Origin: Halovivax limisalsi
Lineage (GTDB): Archaea; Halobacteriota; Halobacteria; Halobacteriales; Natrialbaceae
Direction of reading: 5' to 3'
DNA: 64,000 nt
NCBI RefSeq assembly: GCF_023093535.1
Contig: NZ_CP095757.1
Span: 2,542,001-2,606,000 of the forward strand
Shown here piece by piece: positions 33,571 through 42,587 of the stretch. Both the position numbers and the translations under genes were made by a program. Within the stretch, counting starts at the first letter, position 1. The number at the start of each line of letters is the position of its first letter. The notes under the pieces are model-generated. The model did not search any database, was not told where the DNA came from, and saw nothing but the letters and a program-made list of their open reading frames with translations.

Positions 33571-36120
33571 TCACTCGTCACCGTCGTCGAGTATCGACCG
33601 CGCGGAGTTGGCGACGACGAAGAGGCTGCTGGACGCCATCGCGACCGCGGCGAACAGCGGGTTGATCAGGCCGGTCACCGCGAGCGGGAGGGCGACGGCG
33701 TTGTACGTCAGGGCCCAGGCGACGTTCTCGCGGATGCGCCGGCGCGTCCGACCGGCCAGATCGAAGACGGCCGGAACGTCACGGAGATCGTCGCGCGTGA
33801 GGACGACGTCGGCCGCGTCCGTCGCGTACGCGGTGGCGCGACCCATGGCGATCGAGAGGTCGGCCGCGCCGAGGGCGGGCGCGTCGTTCGTCCCGTCGCC
33901 GACCATCGCCACCGGCCCGGCGGCCGACAGCCGGCGGATCGTTTCGACCTTGCCGTCCGGCGGGACACCGGCGAACACCCGGTCGACGGCGGGATGATCG
34001 CTGAATTTCTCGGCCGCGCGCTCGTCGTCGCCGGTCAGGACGATCACCTCGCGATCCCCGACGGCCGCGGCGACGTCGTCCCACTCCGCCCGCTCGGCGT
34101 CACCGACCGCGATGACGCCCCTGGCCGCGCCGTCGTACCCTACGACGACGGGAAGGTGGCCGGCCTCGCGAACCGCCTCGACCCGATTGCAAAGCGCGTT
34201 CCCGATCGATCCGATCTCCCGCTCGACGAGATCCGGCGTCCCCACCGCGACGCGCTGGCCGTCGACCAGCGCACTGACGCCCTCCCCGGGATGACTGCGG
34301 AAGTCTGTGATCGAACCCACCCGGTCAGACCGATCGGCACCCTTCGCGGTCGACCCGCCGTCTGGTCGGGTCGGGGGCGCTTCCTTCTCGGCGGATTCGG
34401 CGGTCGAGTGCGGCGGTTCGTCCGCTGGAACGGGGTTCGGTTCGGGGCCGTCCACACCACGGTCGGCCGCGTAGTCCGCGATGGCGTTCGCGGCCGGATG
34501 CTCGGCGTAGCGTTCCACCGCGGCCGCCCGCTCGAGCACGGCTTCGGCCGTCTCTCCGGCCACGGGATCGACGTCCCGGACGGTCATCTCGCCGGTCGTA
34601 AGCGTCCCCGTCTTGTCGAAGACGACCGTCTCGATCGCCGGTGCCGACTCGAACAGCGACTCGTTGGCGACGACGATCCCGCGTTCGAGCCCGTCGCGCA
34701 GTCCCGACGCCACGGCCAGCGGCGTGGCCAGGCCCATCGCGCAGGGACACGAGACGACGAGGACGGCGAGCCCGACGAGCAGGGCGCTCGAGCGCGACGC
34801 ACCCGTCGCAAGCAGGAAGGCCGTCACGCCGATCGAGAGGGTGAAGACGAGCGGCACGAAGACCGTCGCGAGGCGATCCGCGAATCGCTGGATGCCGGGC
34901 GTCCCGCTCTGGACCGACCAGACGAGTTCGGCGATCCGATCGAGCGTGCTCGCCGCGTCCGCCCCGACCGTCACCTCGATCGGGGCGTCCGTCACGATCG
35001 AGCCGCCGACCACGTCGTCGCCCTCGCCCGTCGTCCGGGGAAGCGACTCCCCCGTCAGGACCGACTCGTCGACCGCGGCCGTGCCGGACGCGACGGTGCC
35101 GTCGATCGGGATCCGCTCGCCCGGTTTGACGCGGACGACATCGCCCGGTTCGAGCGCGTCGACCGAGACCGCCTCCGTGCGGCCGTCCGGGGTGAGTCGT
35201 CTCGCCTCGTCGGTGCGAGCCGAGGCGAGCGAGGAGAGCCGGTCGGTCGCCGCGCGACGGCGCTTTCGTTCGACGTAGCGCCCGAGACTCACCACCATGA
35301 CGACGGCGACCGTGACGTCGTAGTAGAGATAGTCGCCGCCGGTGACCAGCGACAGCGTGCTGTAGCCGTACGCCGAGACCGCCGCCAGCGCGACGAGCAG
35401 GTCCATGTTCGGCCGGCGCACCCGGAGGCTGACGTAGGCCCCGCGCAGGACGGGGTAGCCGGTGTAGCACAGCACGATCGTCGTCATGACCGCGATCGAG
35501 ACCATCGGAACGTACCGCCCGGCCGCAGTCGTCGCGTCCACGTCGAGGATCCCCGTTTCGAGGCCGACGTAGCTCGGGTAGAAGTAAAAGAGGTACCAGG
35601 GCTTGATGAGAAACGTGAGAAAGCCGCCGACGAGCAGCCGCGTCGCGAGGTCGTCCTCCGCCGCCCGCGACCGATCCGCCCCATCATCGTCCGCTGCGGA
35701 CTCGCCTTTAGGACGAGCGCGATAGCCGTGGCCGGCGATCCCCGCCGCGATCGATTCCGGGTCCGTCACCGCGGGATCGTACCCGACGCGGGCGGTCTCG
35801 GTGGCGTAATTCACCTCGATTCCGCACACCCCGTCGACGCGCTCGGCCAGCAGCGCGACGAACCCCTCGCAGGTCGCACAGTGCATGCCGTCGACGTCGA
35901 AGAACGCGACGTCGGCGTCGTCCGGGATCGTCGGCTCCGCCGAATCGTCCGCACCGGGCTCGACGGTCCGCTCGCGGACGTCGCCGCGATCGACGTCGTC
36001 CAACCCGCCCAGCGCCGCGTCGACCTCGAGACAGCCCCGACAGCAGTACGATCCCTCGCCGTCGGCGTCGGCCACCGGCGGCGTCGGCGTCGGGAGGCCG
36101 CACAGCGAACAGGGGGCCAT
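33571..36120 (-). CDS. Heavy-metal (Cu+) translocating P-type ATPase, CcoI/CopA-like
   Basis: An 849-residue P1B-ATPase predicted to pump Cu+ out of the cytoplasm. An N-terminal Cys cluster (Cys4-x2-Cys7 and CCRGC at 26-30) is followed by a heavy-metal domain with GMHCATC at 78-84. About eight helices follow, with CPC at 458-460 as the metal site. The phosphorylated Asp502 is in DKTGTLT, and GDGTNDAP lies toward the C-terminus. A Pro/Glu/Ser-rich acidic insertion (about 565-600) sits in the nucleotide-binding domain. The N-terminal Cys pattern resembles CcoI/FixI pumps that supply copper for oxidase assembly. An 18-bp palindrome covers its promoter position. Confidence 0.9.
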   Translation of the reverse strand: MAPCSLCGLPTPTPPVADADGEGSYCCRGCLEVDAALGGLDDVDRGDVRERTVEPGADDSAEPTIPDDADVAFFDVDGMHCATCEGFVALLAERVDGVCGIEVNYATETARVGYDPAVTDPESIAAGIAGHGYRARPKGESAADDDGADRSRAAEDDLATRLLVGGFLTFLIKPWYLFYFYPSYVGLETGILDVDATTAAGRYVPMVSIAVMTTIVLCYTGYPVLRGAYVSLRVRRPNMDLLVALAAVSAYGYSTLSLVTGGDYLYYDVTVAVVMVVSLGRYVERKRRRAATDRLSSLASARTDEARRLTPDGRTEAVSVDALEPGDVVRVKPGERIPIDGTVASGTAAVDESVLTGESLPRTTGEGDDVVGGSIVTDAPIEVTVGADAASTLDRIAELVWSVQSGTPGIQRFADRLATVFVPLVFTLSIGVTAFLLATGASRSSALLVGLAVLVVSCPCAMGLATPLAVASGLRDGLERGIVVANESLFESAPAIETVVFDKTGTLTTGEMTVRDVDPVAGETAEAVLERAAAVERYAEHPAANAIADYAADRGVDGPEPNPVPADEPPHSTAESAEKEAPPTRPDGGSTAKGADRSDRVGSITDFRSHPGEGVSALVDGQRVAVGTPDLVEREIGSIGNALCNRVEAVREAGHLPVVVGYDGAARGVIAVGDAERAEWDDVAAAVGDREVIVLTGDDERAAEKFSDHPAVDRVFAGVPPDGKVETIRRLSAAGPVAMVGDGTNDAPALGAADLSIAMGRATAYATDAADVVLTRDDLRDVPAVFDLAGRTRRRIRENVAWALTYNAVALPLAVTGLINPLFAAVAMASSSLFVVANSARSILDDGDE

Positions 36121-36131
36121 TGCCGGGACGT

Positions 36132-36149
36132 TTCACGGACGTCCGTGAA
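36132..36149. promoter_or_regulatory. Perfect 18-bp palindrome at Cu+ ATPase promoter
   Basis: TTCACGGACGTCCGTGAA is a perfect palindrome. It lies 12-29 bases upstream of the ATPase start (36120), where the TATA box and transcription start of a leaderless gene would be. On the other side it is 88 bases from the HTH gene at 36237. It is a strong candidate operator for a dimeric regulator, perhaps copper-responsive. Confidence 0.65.
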
Positions 36150-36205
36150 GGATTGGCGCCGAACCCGTTCGCCCGGCTCCCCAGCCCCTGAGAACCACGA
36201 CGCGG

Positions 36206-36213
36206 GGTTAAGC
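36206..36213 (+). promoter_or_regulatory. TATA-like box of HTH_10 regulator
   Basis: GGTTAAGC is centred 27 bases before ATG 36237. Confidence 0.45.
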
Positions 36214-36236
36214 CGGCGGCGGCCCGAAGCCCGGAT

Positions 36237-36983
36237 ATGACGGGCTACCAGGCGACGATCGTCGTCGACGACCCCGGCGGCTGTCCGGTCGCGCTGGCGG
36301 CCGACGCTCGCGATTCGACGGTCGAATCCGTCTCGCGATCCTCGCTTCGCGACGCGGAGACCGTCGTCGAGGAGTTTACCGTCGACGATCCGAACGAGGA
36401 ACTGGCCGGCCAGTTCTCCCGTGGACCGGCCGAGACCGCGAGCGCAGCGCCAGCGGCGGATACGTCCGAGAATCACCAGTTGGCCGATAGTACGGACGGG
36501 ACTGCGGAAGATCCAGTCACCCTCACGCCGGTCGGCAGCGCCGGCGCCACCCGGACCTATCGCTTCACCAGGAGCTGGTCGGACGACTGCGTCTGTGAAG
36601 TCGTCGAAGGGGCCGGGAACCCGGTCAACTCGCTTCGAGCCGTCGACGGAGCACTGCACGTCGGCGTCACCGGGCCGGACCTCGACTCGCTCTCGGAGAC
36701 GATCACCGACCTCAAGGCGCGCTTCGACGGCGTCTCGTTGCGAGAGCTCACCCGACACGCCGAATCCGACGAGAGCGACCTCGTCCTCGTCGATCGCGCG
36801 AGATTGACGGCGCGCCAGCAGGAAGTGCTGGAGACGGCCCACGAACTCGGCTACTTCGAGTACCCGAAAGGGGCGAACGCCGGCGAGGTGGCCGACGCGC
36901 TCGGCATCAGCGGCTCGACGTTCGCGGAACACCTGGGCGCCGCCCAGTCGAAGCTGCTCGACGCGATTCTGGAAGCGCGATAG
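36237..36983 (+). CDS. Bat/HTH_10-type DNA-binding regulator
   Basis: A 248-residue haloarchaeal transcription factor. Residues 190-248 carry the HTH_10 (bacterio-opsin activator) domain: LTARQQEVLETAHELGYFEYP, then GEVADALGISGSTFAEHLG, then a recognition-helix end. The N-terminal domain is beta-rich and split by an acidic linker (about 58-90). It has Cys18 and a pair CVC near 115-117, possible metal or redox sensors. It is transcribed away from the Cu+ ATPase across a shared promoter region with a perfect palindrome. Control of the ATPase is therefore a natural hypothesis, unproven. Confidence 0.88.
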   Translation: MTGYQATIVVDDPGGCPVALAADARDSTVESVSRSSLRDAETVVEEFTVDDPNEELAGQFSRGPAETASAAPAADTSENHQLADSTDGTAEDPVTLTPVGSAGATRTYRFTRSWSDDCVCEVVEGAGNPVNSLRAVDGALHVGVTGPDLDSLSETITDLKARFDGVSLRELTRHAESDESDLVLVDRARLTARQQEVLETAHELGYFEYPKGANAGEVADALGISGSTFAEHLGAAQSKLLDAILEAR

Positions 36984-37069
36984 ACCTTGGATGGACGGCG
37001 GGTCGAAATCGTCTCACCGTGACGCGAGGACCGCAGGCTAGCCGATCGAGATCGATTGGTTCGTCCCGA

Positions 37070-38236
37070 TTACGAGTCGACGCCGGCCGCCCCGGGGACC
37101 CGATCGGCCTCGTCCCACGGCATCGGGCCGTCGTAGCCCTCTGGGACGTACGAACAGAGCGGGTCGCTGGCGAGCGGATCGCCGGTCGTCGCGTACGCCC
37201 GCGAGCGACTGCCGCCACAGAGCGCGCGGAACTCGCAGGCGCCGCACTTGCCGGTAAGTTGTTCGCGGTCGCGAAGCGACTGGAAGAGGTCACTCTCCCG
37301 GTAGATTTCGGTGACCGGCGTCTCCCGGACGTTGCCGGCCGATTCCGGGAGGAAGCCCGACGGGAATACCTCGCCGGTGTGGCTTACGAAGCAGAAGCCG
37401 TCGCCCGCGACGATGCCGCCGCGGCGGGTCGTGGCTGCCGACGGACGACCGTCAGCCTCGCTGCCCGTGGACGGTCGTCCCTCGGGCCCGTTCGGATCGG
37501 CCCGCCGATCGGCCGCTCGCTGGGCGACGACGCGGCGGTACATCGGCGCCTCCGTCGTCTTGAGACCGAACGGAGAGTCACGATTGACGTCGTCGAGCCA
37601 CTCCATCACGGCTTCGGCTCGCTCGGGCGAGATCGATTCGAGCACTCGCCCCCGGCCGACGGGCACCAGGAAGAAGACGCTCCAGAGGACGACGCCGAGT
37701 TCCTCGAGGAGGTCGCGGATCGCCGGCAGGTCGGACACCGTACTCGCACAGACCGTCGTGTTCACCTGGATCGGGATGCCAGCGGCCTTCGCGTCGCGAG
37801 CCGCTCGCATCGTCTCCGCGAAGCTCCCCGTTTCGCCGCGAAACGCGTCGTGGCGCTCGGGCGTCGCGCCGTCGAGACTGACCGCCATCCGCTTGATACC
37901 CGCGTCGGCGAGACCTCGAATTCGGTCGTTCGTGAGCGAGCGCGTGCCGCTCGGCGTGATGGTCATCTGGAGGCCGCGGTCGGTCCCGTGGGCGACCAGC
38001 TCCTCGACGTCGTCCCGGACCAGGGGATCGCCGCCCGAGAGGACGACCAGCTGTCCGTCCCCGAAGTCCGCGGCCGTCTCGAGGAGTCGCTTTCCCTCCG
38101 CGGTCGTCAGTTCCTCCGGGTGTCTGCCGGGATCGGCCTCGGCGCGGCAGTGCTCGCAAGCGAGATGACAGGCCTGCGTGAGCTCCCAGATGAGAACGAG
38201 CGGTCGGTCGGCGGTGTCGACGCTCCGGGGTTGCAT
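37070..38236 (-). CDS. Radical SAM/SPASM protein (TIGR04053-like)
   Basis: A 388-residue iron-sulfur enzyme. The SAM-binding [4Fe-4S] motif C-x3-C-x2-C is Cys23, Cys27 and Cys30 in ACHLACEHCRAEA, and LSGGDPLVRDD follows as the GGEP-like SAM contact. The C-terminal SPASM region (about 280-370) has CGACEFRALCGG and a later DPLCSY, binding further clusters. A low-complexity stretch with repeated GRPS (about 258-278) looks like an insertion. The opening PLVLIWELTQACHLAC resembles TIGR04053 proteins, relatives of heme-maturation enzymes such as AhbD and NirJ. The reaction is unknown. Its Cys-rich neighbour at 38434 could be a substrate or partner. Confidence 0.88.
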   Translation of the reverse strand: MQPRSVDTADRPLVLIWELTQACHLACEHCRAEADPGRHPEELTTAEGKRLLETAADFGDGQLVVLSGGDPLVRDDVEELVAHGTDRGLQMTITPSGTRSLTNDRIRGLADAGIKRMAVSLDGATPERHDAFRGETGSFAETMRAARDAKAAGIPIQVNTTVCASTVSDLPAIRDLLEELGVVLWSVFFLVPVGRGRVLESISPERAEAVMEWLDDVNRDSPFGLKTTEAPMYRRVVAQRAADRRADPNGPEGRPSTGSEADGRPSAATTRRGGIVAGDGFCFVSHTGEVFPSGFLPESAGNVRETPVTEIYRESDLFQSLRDREQLTGKCGACEFRALCGGSRSRAYATTGDPLASDPLCSYVPEGYDGPMPWDEADRVPGAAGVDS

Positions 38237-38433
38237 CAGGCGGTACTCGGCTTCGGAGGTCCTTTAGCCCGGTCGACGTTCCCAGCGACGGAGAACTCGG
38301 CCGTACTCGTTCGGCGCAGGACCTATCCCAGGTGAGCCGACAGACGAGGATCCGCGATGCGCTGAACCGACCGAGAAGATGTTGCCAGTACGATCGTCCA
38401 CACGTCGACTGACAATCGACTCCCACCTCCTCG

Positions 38434-38796
38434 TCACTCGACCCGTACGCGCGTGACGTGGCCGCCGCAGCCGCACTGGTCGACGTACTCCCATTCGAGC
38501 GGTCGTGCGTCCGACTCGGCCACGTAGGATTCGAGCGCCGGCCAGAGGTAGCCCTCCGGGTGCCCGTGGGCCGCGTGGGTCACCAGGTTGACGTGGTAGC
38601 CTGGCGCCGTCGCCTCGATGGCGTCGATCGCCTCCTCGACGATGCGCTCGGGGTCGTCCGCGTGGTGTGGCTCTTCGAGGTTGGCGGACCAGGAGTTCTC
38701 GTGAACGCGTCGGGTGATCGGCTCGCGACCGTCGCCGGGGGAACGGTCGGCCGGGACGGACCGGGATTCGTCGTCCGCCGTCGGATCTGAACTCAT
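38434..38796 (-). CDS. Conserved haloarchaeal protein with C-terminal CGCGGH motif
   Basis: A 120-residue soluble protein of unknown function. Residues 1-35 are polar and probably disordered. Residues 45-120 look folded, with several His (GYHVNLVTHAAHGHPEG, about 66-82) and the C-terminal DQCGCGGHVTRVRVE. The Cys-x-Cys-Gly-Gly-His tip could bind a metal. It lies 197 bases upstream of the radical SAM gene in the same direction. Start 38796 is preferred over 38820 because it begins with MSSDPTADDE. Confidence 0.7.
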   Translation of the reverse strand: MSSDPTADDESRSVPADRSPGDGREPITRRVHENSWSANLEEPHHADDPERIVEEAIDAIEATAPGYHVNLVTHAAHGHPEGYLWPALESYVAESDARPLEWEYVDQCGCGGHVTRVRVE

Positions 38797-39057
38797 GCCG
38801 TGGCGTACGCGACCCGGCACCCTCGTCGTGGCCCCGAACCAATTCGGGTGGTCCTCGAGCGACGGCGTCGGCGAGTGCCACGTGCGGATTCGGTCGTTCC
38901 CGGCGACGGACGAACCAGTTCGGGGTGTCGCTGGTAAAGTTGCCCCCGCATACTACGGGTCGATACCAGATGGTTCGCGCTGGAACCGGGGCCGCGGGGC
39001 CCGACACCCTACCCGCCCGCCACCGCGCGGCTCACGCCGAACGGGGGACAACCTCGG

Positions 39058-39384
39058 ATGACTGAGACGCTCAGCCCAGGGTCGGAGGACGGGGTCGCGC
39101 GGGTCTGTCACGCGCTGAACGACCCGACGTGTCGCTCGATCCTCGAACGGCTCGAAGAGCCGACGTCGGCGACGGACCTCTCGGGCGCCTGTGACTGCTC
39201 CTCGTCGACGGTCTACCGGAAACTGGACCGGCTCCGGGCCGCCGGCCTCGTCGAACGTCGCCACGTGATCCTGCCGGATTACAGTCAGGCGACGCGGTAC
39301 GTCCGGACGGTCGACGAGATAACGATCGGCCTCGACGCCGTTCGAGCGATCGAGTCGAATCGACCGTCGGGCGGGGAGCGGTAG
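39058..39384 (+). CDS. Winged-helix transcriptional regulator (ArsR-like)
   Basis: A 108-residue protein. Residues 12-80 form a winged helix: ALNDPTCRSILERLEE (helix 1-2), TSATDLSGACDCSSSTVYRKLDRL (turn and recognition helix), then the wing GLVERRHVILPDYSQATRY. The ACDCSSSTVYRKL segment is typical of small haloarchaeal regulators. CDC (about 45-47) may be a metal or redox site. It faces the ba3 oxidase operon (39459-42134), whose 3' end lies just downstream, and diverges from the CGCGGH gene. The 38797-39057 stretch before it holds no recognisable gene. Confidence 0.85.
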   Translation: MTETLSPGSEDGVARVCHALNDPTCRSILERLEEPTSATDLSGACDCSSSTVYRKLDRLRAAGLVERRHVILPDYSQATRYVRTVDEITIGLDAVRAIESNRPSGGER

Positions 39385-39458
39385 CGATCGACGGCTCTCG
39401 TTCGGGTGATCGGACGGGCCGTCGTCGATCGTCGTTCAGCGGACGGTCGTCGCGCCGG

Positions 39459-39662
39459 TCAGCCGGTCGGCTTGCTGCCGTTCTCGCCCGAGTCGCCGGA
39501 GAGCGCCCAGGCGACGATCGCACCGAGGAGTGCGACGCCGACGACGGCGGTCTCGACCAGCGTCAGGTCGATTCCGACCCAGGCGGCGACGGTCCGCAGC
39601 TCGACGATGAGCGGGATCGCAAGCGCCATGACGACCAGCAGAACGGCCGGATCGATCCGCAT
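39459..39662 (-). CDS. Small membrane subunit of ba3 oxidase operon
   Basis: A 67-residue protein with two hydrophobic helices (about 5-28 and 34-55) and a polar end (GDSGENGSKPTG). Its ATG overlaps the stop of subunit I by one base (TGATG), so it is coupled to that gene. In Natronomonas pharaonis the ba3 operon also ends with small membrane subunits (Cba series), and this is an analogue. Name and exact function are not certain. Confidence 0.7.
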   Translation of the reverse strand: MRIDPAVLLVVMALAIPLIVELRTVAAWVGIDLTLVETAVVGVALLGAIVAWALSGDSGENGSKPTG

Positions 39663-41404
39663 CAGGCTATCACCACCGACGTGAGACGGGCGAGGATCGG
39701 GTCGACCATCGGCAGGACGCGCGTGATCCCTTCGATTCCCGGTCCGAACAGGCCGTGTCGCTCGACGATCGCCGCCAGCGGCAGCGAGTAGGCCAGCACG
39801 ATGAGGACGACCGCCATCGCCGTCCAGAGCTTGAGGTTGTCGAGGATCGCCGGCGAGTGTTCCGGCCCCGAGAGCGTCCCGGCGTACTCGTTGTCGGGAA
39901 CCTCGCCCCGACTCCCGAGCAGCGTCATCGCGATCACGACCAGGAAGAGCAGCATCGAGATCGTGAGGATGGTCCCGCCGAGGACGACCTGCGCGTCGAG
40001 TTCGGCGACGCTCCCGACCGATCCCTCGAACTCGAAGTTGTACTGGGGTTCGGCCGTCCGACGGGGGATGCTCATCAGACCGCCGCGGTGCATCGCGTTG
40101 GACATGAACACCATCCCGAGGAACCACAGCACGGTCTGGACGAGCGCGACCGAGCGGTTCCACAGCGGCTTGCCCGTCACCTGCGGCACGAACCAGTACG
40201 CGCCCGCCATGAAGGTGAGCGCGACGGCCGTCCCGACGGTCAGGTGGAAGTGCCCGACGATCCAGAACGTGTTGTGCACGAGGTAGTTGATGTTCATCCC
40301 CGCGTTGATCATCCCGGAGAAGCCGGCGGCGGCGAACAGGAGGCCGGCCAGGGCCATCCCCGTGAAGGTCGGGTCGCGCCAGGGGAGTTTGCCGAGCCAG
40401 CGGACGTAGCCGGTGCCGCCGCGCTGGCGGGCGCCGTGTTCCATGCTCGCGACGACGGTAAAGGCCGTCAGCAGGCTCGGCAGCAGGAGGAACATCGTGT
40501 TCACCATGACGATGAACTTGAATCCCTCCGCGATGCCGGGGTCCATGTACTGGTGGTGGATGCCCGTCGGCGTCGAGAGCAGCAGGAAGAGGACGAAGAC
40601 CACGCGCGCGAGCGGATCGCTGAACAGCTTCCCGCCCGAGAGTTTCGGCAACAGGATGTACCAGAGCATGTACGCCGGCATCAGCCAGAAGTAGACGACG
40701 GCGTGGCCGAAGAACCAGAACAGCGTCCGGGTGAGCAGCGGGTTGACGGAGTCGACGATCCCCAGCGACCACGGCAGTAGGAAGAACAGGATCGCGACGG
40801 CGACGCCGGCCGACGAGAGAATCCAGAACAGCATCGTCGTGAGCGCCATGAACGTCGGCAGCGGCGTCCGTTCGCCGGGGTGTTCGCGCTTCCAGGCCCA
40901 GTAGGATCGGAACCAGTCGAGGCCGGCGATCCACGTCCCGACGACGAACAGCGCCAGCCCGAGGTAGAAGATGGGATTGGCCTGCATCGGGGCGTAGAAC
41001 GTAAAGAGGACGCTGGCCTGGAGCTCGGAGCCGAGCACCTCCGGCGGCGCGTCCATGAAGCCGGCGAAGATGGCGATCACCGCCAGCAGCGCGCCGACCA
41101 CCATCATCCCGTACCAGCCCCACGACAGGCGCATATCCTCGAGTCCCCGATCGAGACTCGTCGTCACGCCCCAGGTGAAGAGGCCGACGAGGAAGAAGAT
41201 GGTAAACGTGATCGCGAGCAGGACGCCGTGGGCGGTCAGGACGGTGTAGTAGTCCGCCGAACTGAAGATACGGAGGACGTCCGCCCGGTGGAGGACCTGC
41301 ACGAAGCCGAACGTCGCCCCGATGGCCAGCGCGACGAACGCGGAGAACATCGACGCCTTCACCAGCCGCGCTTCGCGGGGGAACTGGTCGAGGTACGCGC
41401 TCAT
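39662..41404 (-). CDS. cbaA: ba3-type cytochrome oxidase subunit I
   Basis: A 580-residue membrane protein with about 13 helices that reduces O2. Heme ligand His59 is in TAHGVL. CuB His234 and the cross-linked Tyr238 are in GHAVVYFW (233-240). The His283-His284 pair is in GIHHQYMDPG, and GHFHLTV (384-390) holds the high-spin and low-spin heme histidines. All active-site residues are therefore present, unlike the paralogue at 28064. Its start overlaps the end of subunit II by four bases (ATGA). It is a B-type oxidase, as in Thermus and N. pharaonis. Confidence 0.93.
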   Translation of the reverse strand: MSAYLDQFPREARLVKASMFSAFVALAIGATFGFVQVLHRADVLRIFSSADYYTVLTAHGVLLAITFTIFFLVGLFTWGVTTSLDRGLEDMRLSWGWYGMMVVGALLAVIAIFAGFMDAPPEVLGSELQASVLFTFYAPMQANPIFYLGLALFVVGTWIAGLDWFRSYWAWKREHPGERTPLPTFMALTTMLFWILSSAGVAVAILFFLLPWSLGIVDSVNPLLTRTLFWFFGHAVVYFWLMPAYMLWYILLPKLSGGKLFSDPLARVVFVLFLLLSTPTGIHHQYMDPGIAEGFKFIVMVNTMFLLLPSLLTAFTVVASMEHGARQRGGTGYVRWLGKLPWRDPTFTGMALAGLLFAAAGFSGMINAGMNINYLVHNTFWIVGHFHLTVGTAVALTFMAGAYWFVPQVTGKPLWNRSVALVQTVLWFLGMVFMSNAMHRGGLMSIPRRTAEPQYNFEFEGSVGSVAELDAQVVLGGTILTISMLLFLVVIAMTLLGSRGEVPDNEYAGTLSGPEHSPAILDNLKLWTAMAVVLIVLAYSLPLAAIVERHGLFGPGIEGITRVLPMVDPILARLTSVVIA

Positions 41405-41922
41405 CGCTCGCCCTCCAGTTCGAACTGGTCTTCGGGGACCACTTCGATCATGCCCTCCATGTTGTGGTGGTTCGCGCCGCAGTACTCGTTACAGACGATT
41501 CCGTAGCTGTCGGGTTCGTCGAACTCGACGGTGAGTTCGGCGACTTCGCCGGGGATCACCATGGTGTTGACGTTCGTCCCGGCGACGCTGAACCCGTGAA
41601 TCACGTCGGCACTGGTGATGTAAAACGTCACCTCCGAATTCGCGGGGACTTCGATCGGGCCCGTGACGCGTTCGGTGCCGGGATTGAAGAAGAACGCCTG
41701 GGCGACGACGTACACCTCGTACTCGTTCTCGCCGACCCGCTCGACGCCCGGATCACCGAAATCGGGGTGATCGGAGAGTTCGTTCGGGTCGATCGCCTCG
41801 CCGGAGTCGTCGACCATCGCGATGCCGGCGCCGACCGTCCCGTAGACGATCGTCGCGATGAAGAAGACGATGAGCGCGAGCGCGACGCCGAGCCACGCCT
41901 TCTCGTAGGTGTGAATGTTCAT
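41401..41922 (-). CDS. cbaB: ba3-type cytochrome oxidase subunit II (CuA)
   Basis: A 173-residue subunit. One N-terminal helix (about 9-33) anchors a cupredoxin domain. CuA ligands are His in IHGFSVAG (about 109) and CNEYCGANHHNM near 144-155, that is C-x3-C-x3-H-x2-M. NPGTERVTGPIEVPANSEV is the usual strand region before the His. Start 41922 (MNIHTYEKAW) overlaps the stop of the next upstream gene by four bases. The longer in-frame extension upstream is a shadow. Confidence 0.92.
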   Translation of the reverse strand: MNIHTYEKAWLGVALALIVFFIATIVYGTVGAGIAMVDDSGEAIDPNELSDHPDFGDPGVERVGENEYEVYVVAQAFFFNPGTERVTGPIEVPANSEVTFYITSADVIHGFSVAGTNVNTMVIPGEVAELTVEFDEPDSYGIVCNEYCGANHHNMEGMIEVVPEDQFELEGER

Positions 41923-42134
41923 CCGACGATCACCGGGGCGAGCAGCCCGACGACGGACGGATCGTTCCCGAGGAACTCGACGAAGTACGTGAAAATCCAC
42001 ATACCGACGAGGATCAGAAAGTAGATCGCGATCAGGACGACGGTCCCGATCGGATCGAACTCGTCGTGACCGAGCTCGACGGCCGGGTCTGACGCCGGGA
42101 CCGACTGGTCGGTGTGATCGGTCGATTGACTCAT
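41919..42134 (-). CDS. Small subunit of ba3 oxidase
   Basis: A 71-residue protein. A polar, acidic N-terminus (about 1-28) precedes one transmembrane helix (about 29-55: TVVLIAIYFLILVGMWIFTYF). Its layout resembles the small single-helix subunit of ba3 oxidases, for example subunit IIa in Thermus. It is the first gene of the minus-strand operon and overlaps subunit II by four bases. Confidence 0.75.
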   Translation of the reverse strand: MSQSTDHTDQSVPASDPAVELGHDEFDPIGTVVLIAIYFLILVGMWIFTYFVEFLGNDPSVVGLLAPVIVG

Positions 42135-42203
42135 ACGAGAGGGCAGACACAGCAGGGTGTTAGACCGTCGAGCCCGTTCTACGGACCTGGGAAGTCAGGG
42201 CAA

Positions 42204-42211
42204 CCTTAATA
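42204..42211 (+). promoter_or_regulatory. TATA-like box of small membrane protein gene
   Basis: CCTTAATA is centred about 26 bases before ATG 42234. The ba3 operon promoter must also lie in 42135-42233 on the other strand. Confidence 0.5.
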
Positions 42212-42233
42212 GGTGTGGATCGAAACCCCCGCT

Positions 42234-42428
42234 ATGGATCTCGATTCACTGGCGCCGCGGTACGTCGCGATCGTCGGCGCGGTCGCCCTGCTCCCGGCCG
42301 CCTGGTACGTCCTCGGCCGGCCCAGCACCGTCGCCGCCGTCGCCGCGGTCAACGTCGTCCTCATCGTCGCCGCGCTCTGGGCGGCGATGGGGCCCCACGA
42401 CGTCCGGAGCGACGACGCCGCCCACTGA
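42234..42428 (+). CDS. Small membrane protein next to ba3 operon
   Basis: A 64-residue protein with two hydrophobic helices (about 9-27 and 31-51) and a short Asp/His-rich end (GPHDVRSDDAAH). It diverges from the ba3 operon and may be another small oxidase-linked protein (compare the Cba small subunits), or be unrelated. It starts at 42234 right after a promoter, and the in-frame ATG at 42213 would fall inside the promoter. Confidence 0.65.
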   Translation: MDLDSLAPRYVAIVGAVALLPAAWYVLGRPSTVAAVAAVNVVLIVAALWAAMGPHDVRSDDAAH

Positions 42429-42587
42429 CGGTCGAGCCGATGACGACGTCGAGTCGCGGTCAACGCGGTTCGGCTCCCCTCACCGGGGTCGGATGGATCC
42501 GGACGAGGGTCGGTTCCGGGGGCGAAACCTGTCGATCGTGACCGGACCCGGCGAGAACGTCCGCATAGCAGGCGAGGACACCCGCCC

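Noticed and set aside
33436..36240. A 934-codon open frame on the plus strand opposite the first Cu+ ATPase.
   Set aside because: It is antisense to a clear P-type ATPase, its translation is Arg/Asp-rich with no family motifs, and long antisense frames are common in GC-rich haloarchaeal DNA.
37420..37500. Repeated GRPS codons suggesting a repeat array.
   Set aside because: They are part of a low-complexity linker in the radical SAM protein, not a separate repeat element or CRISPR.
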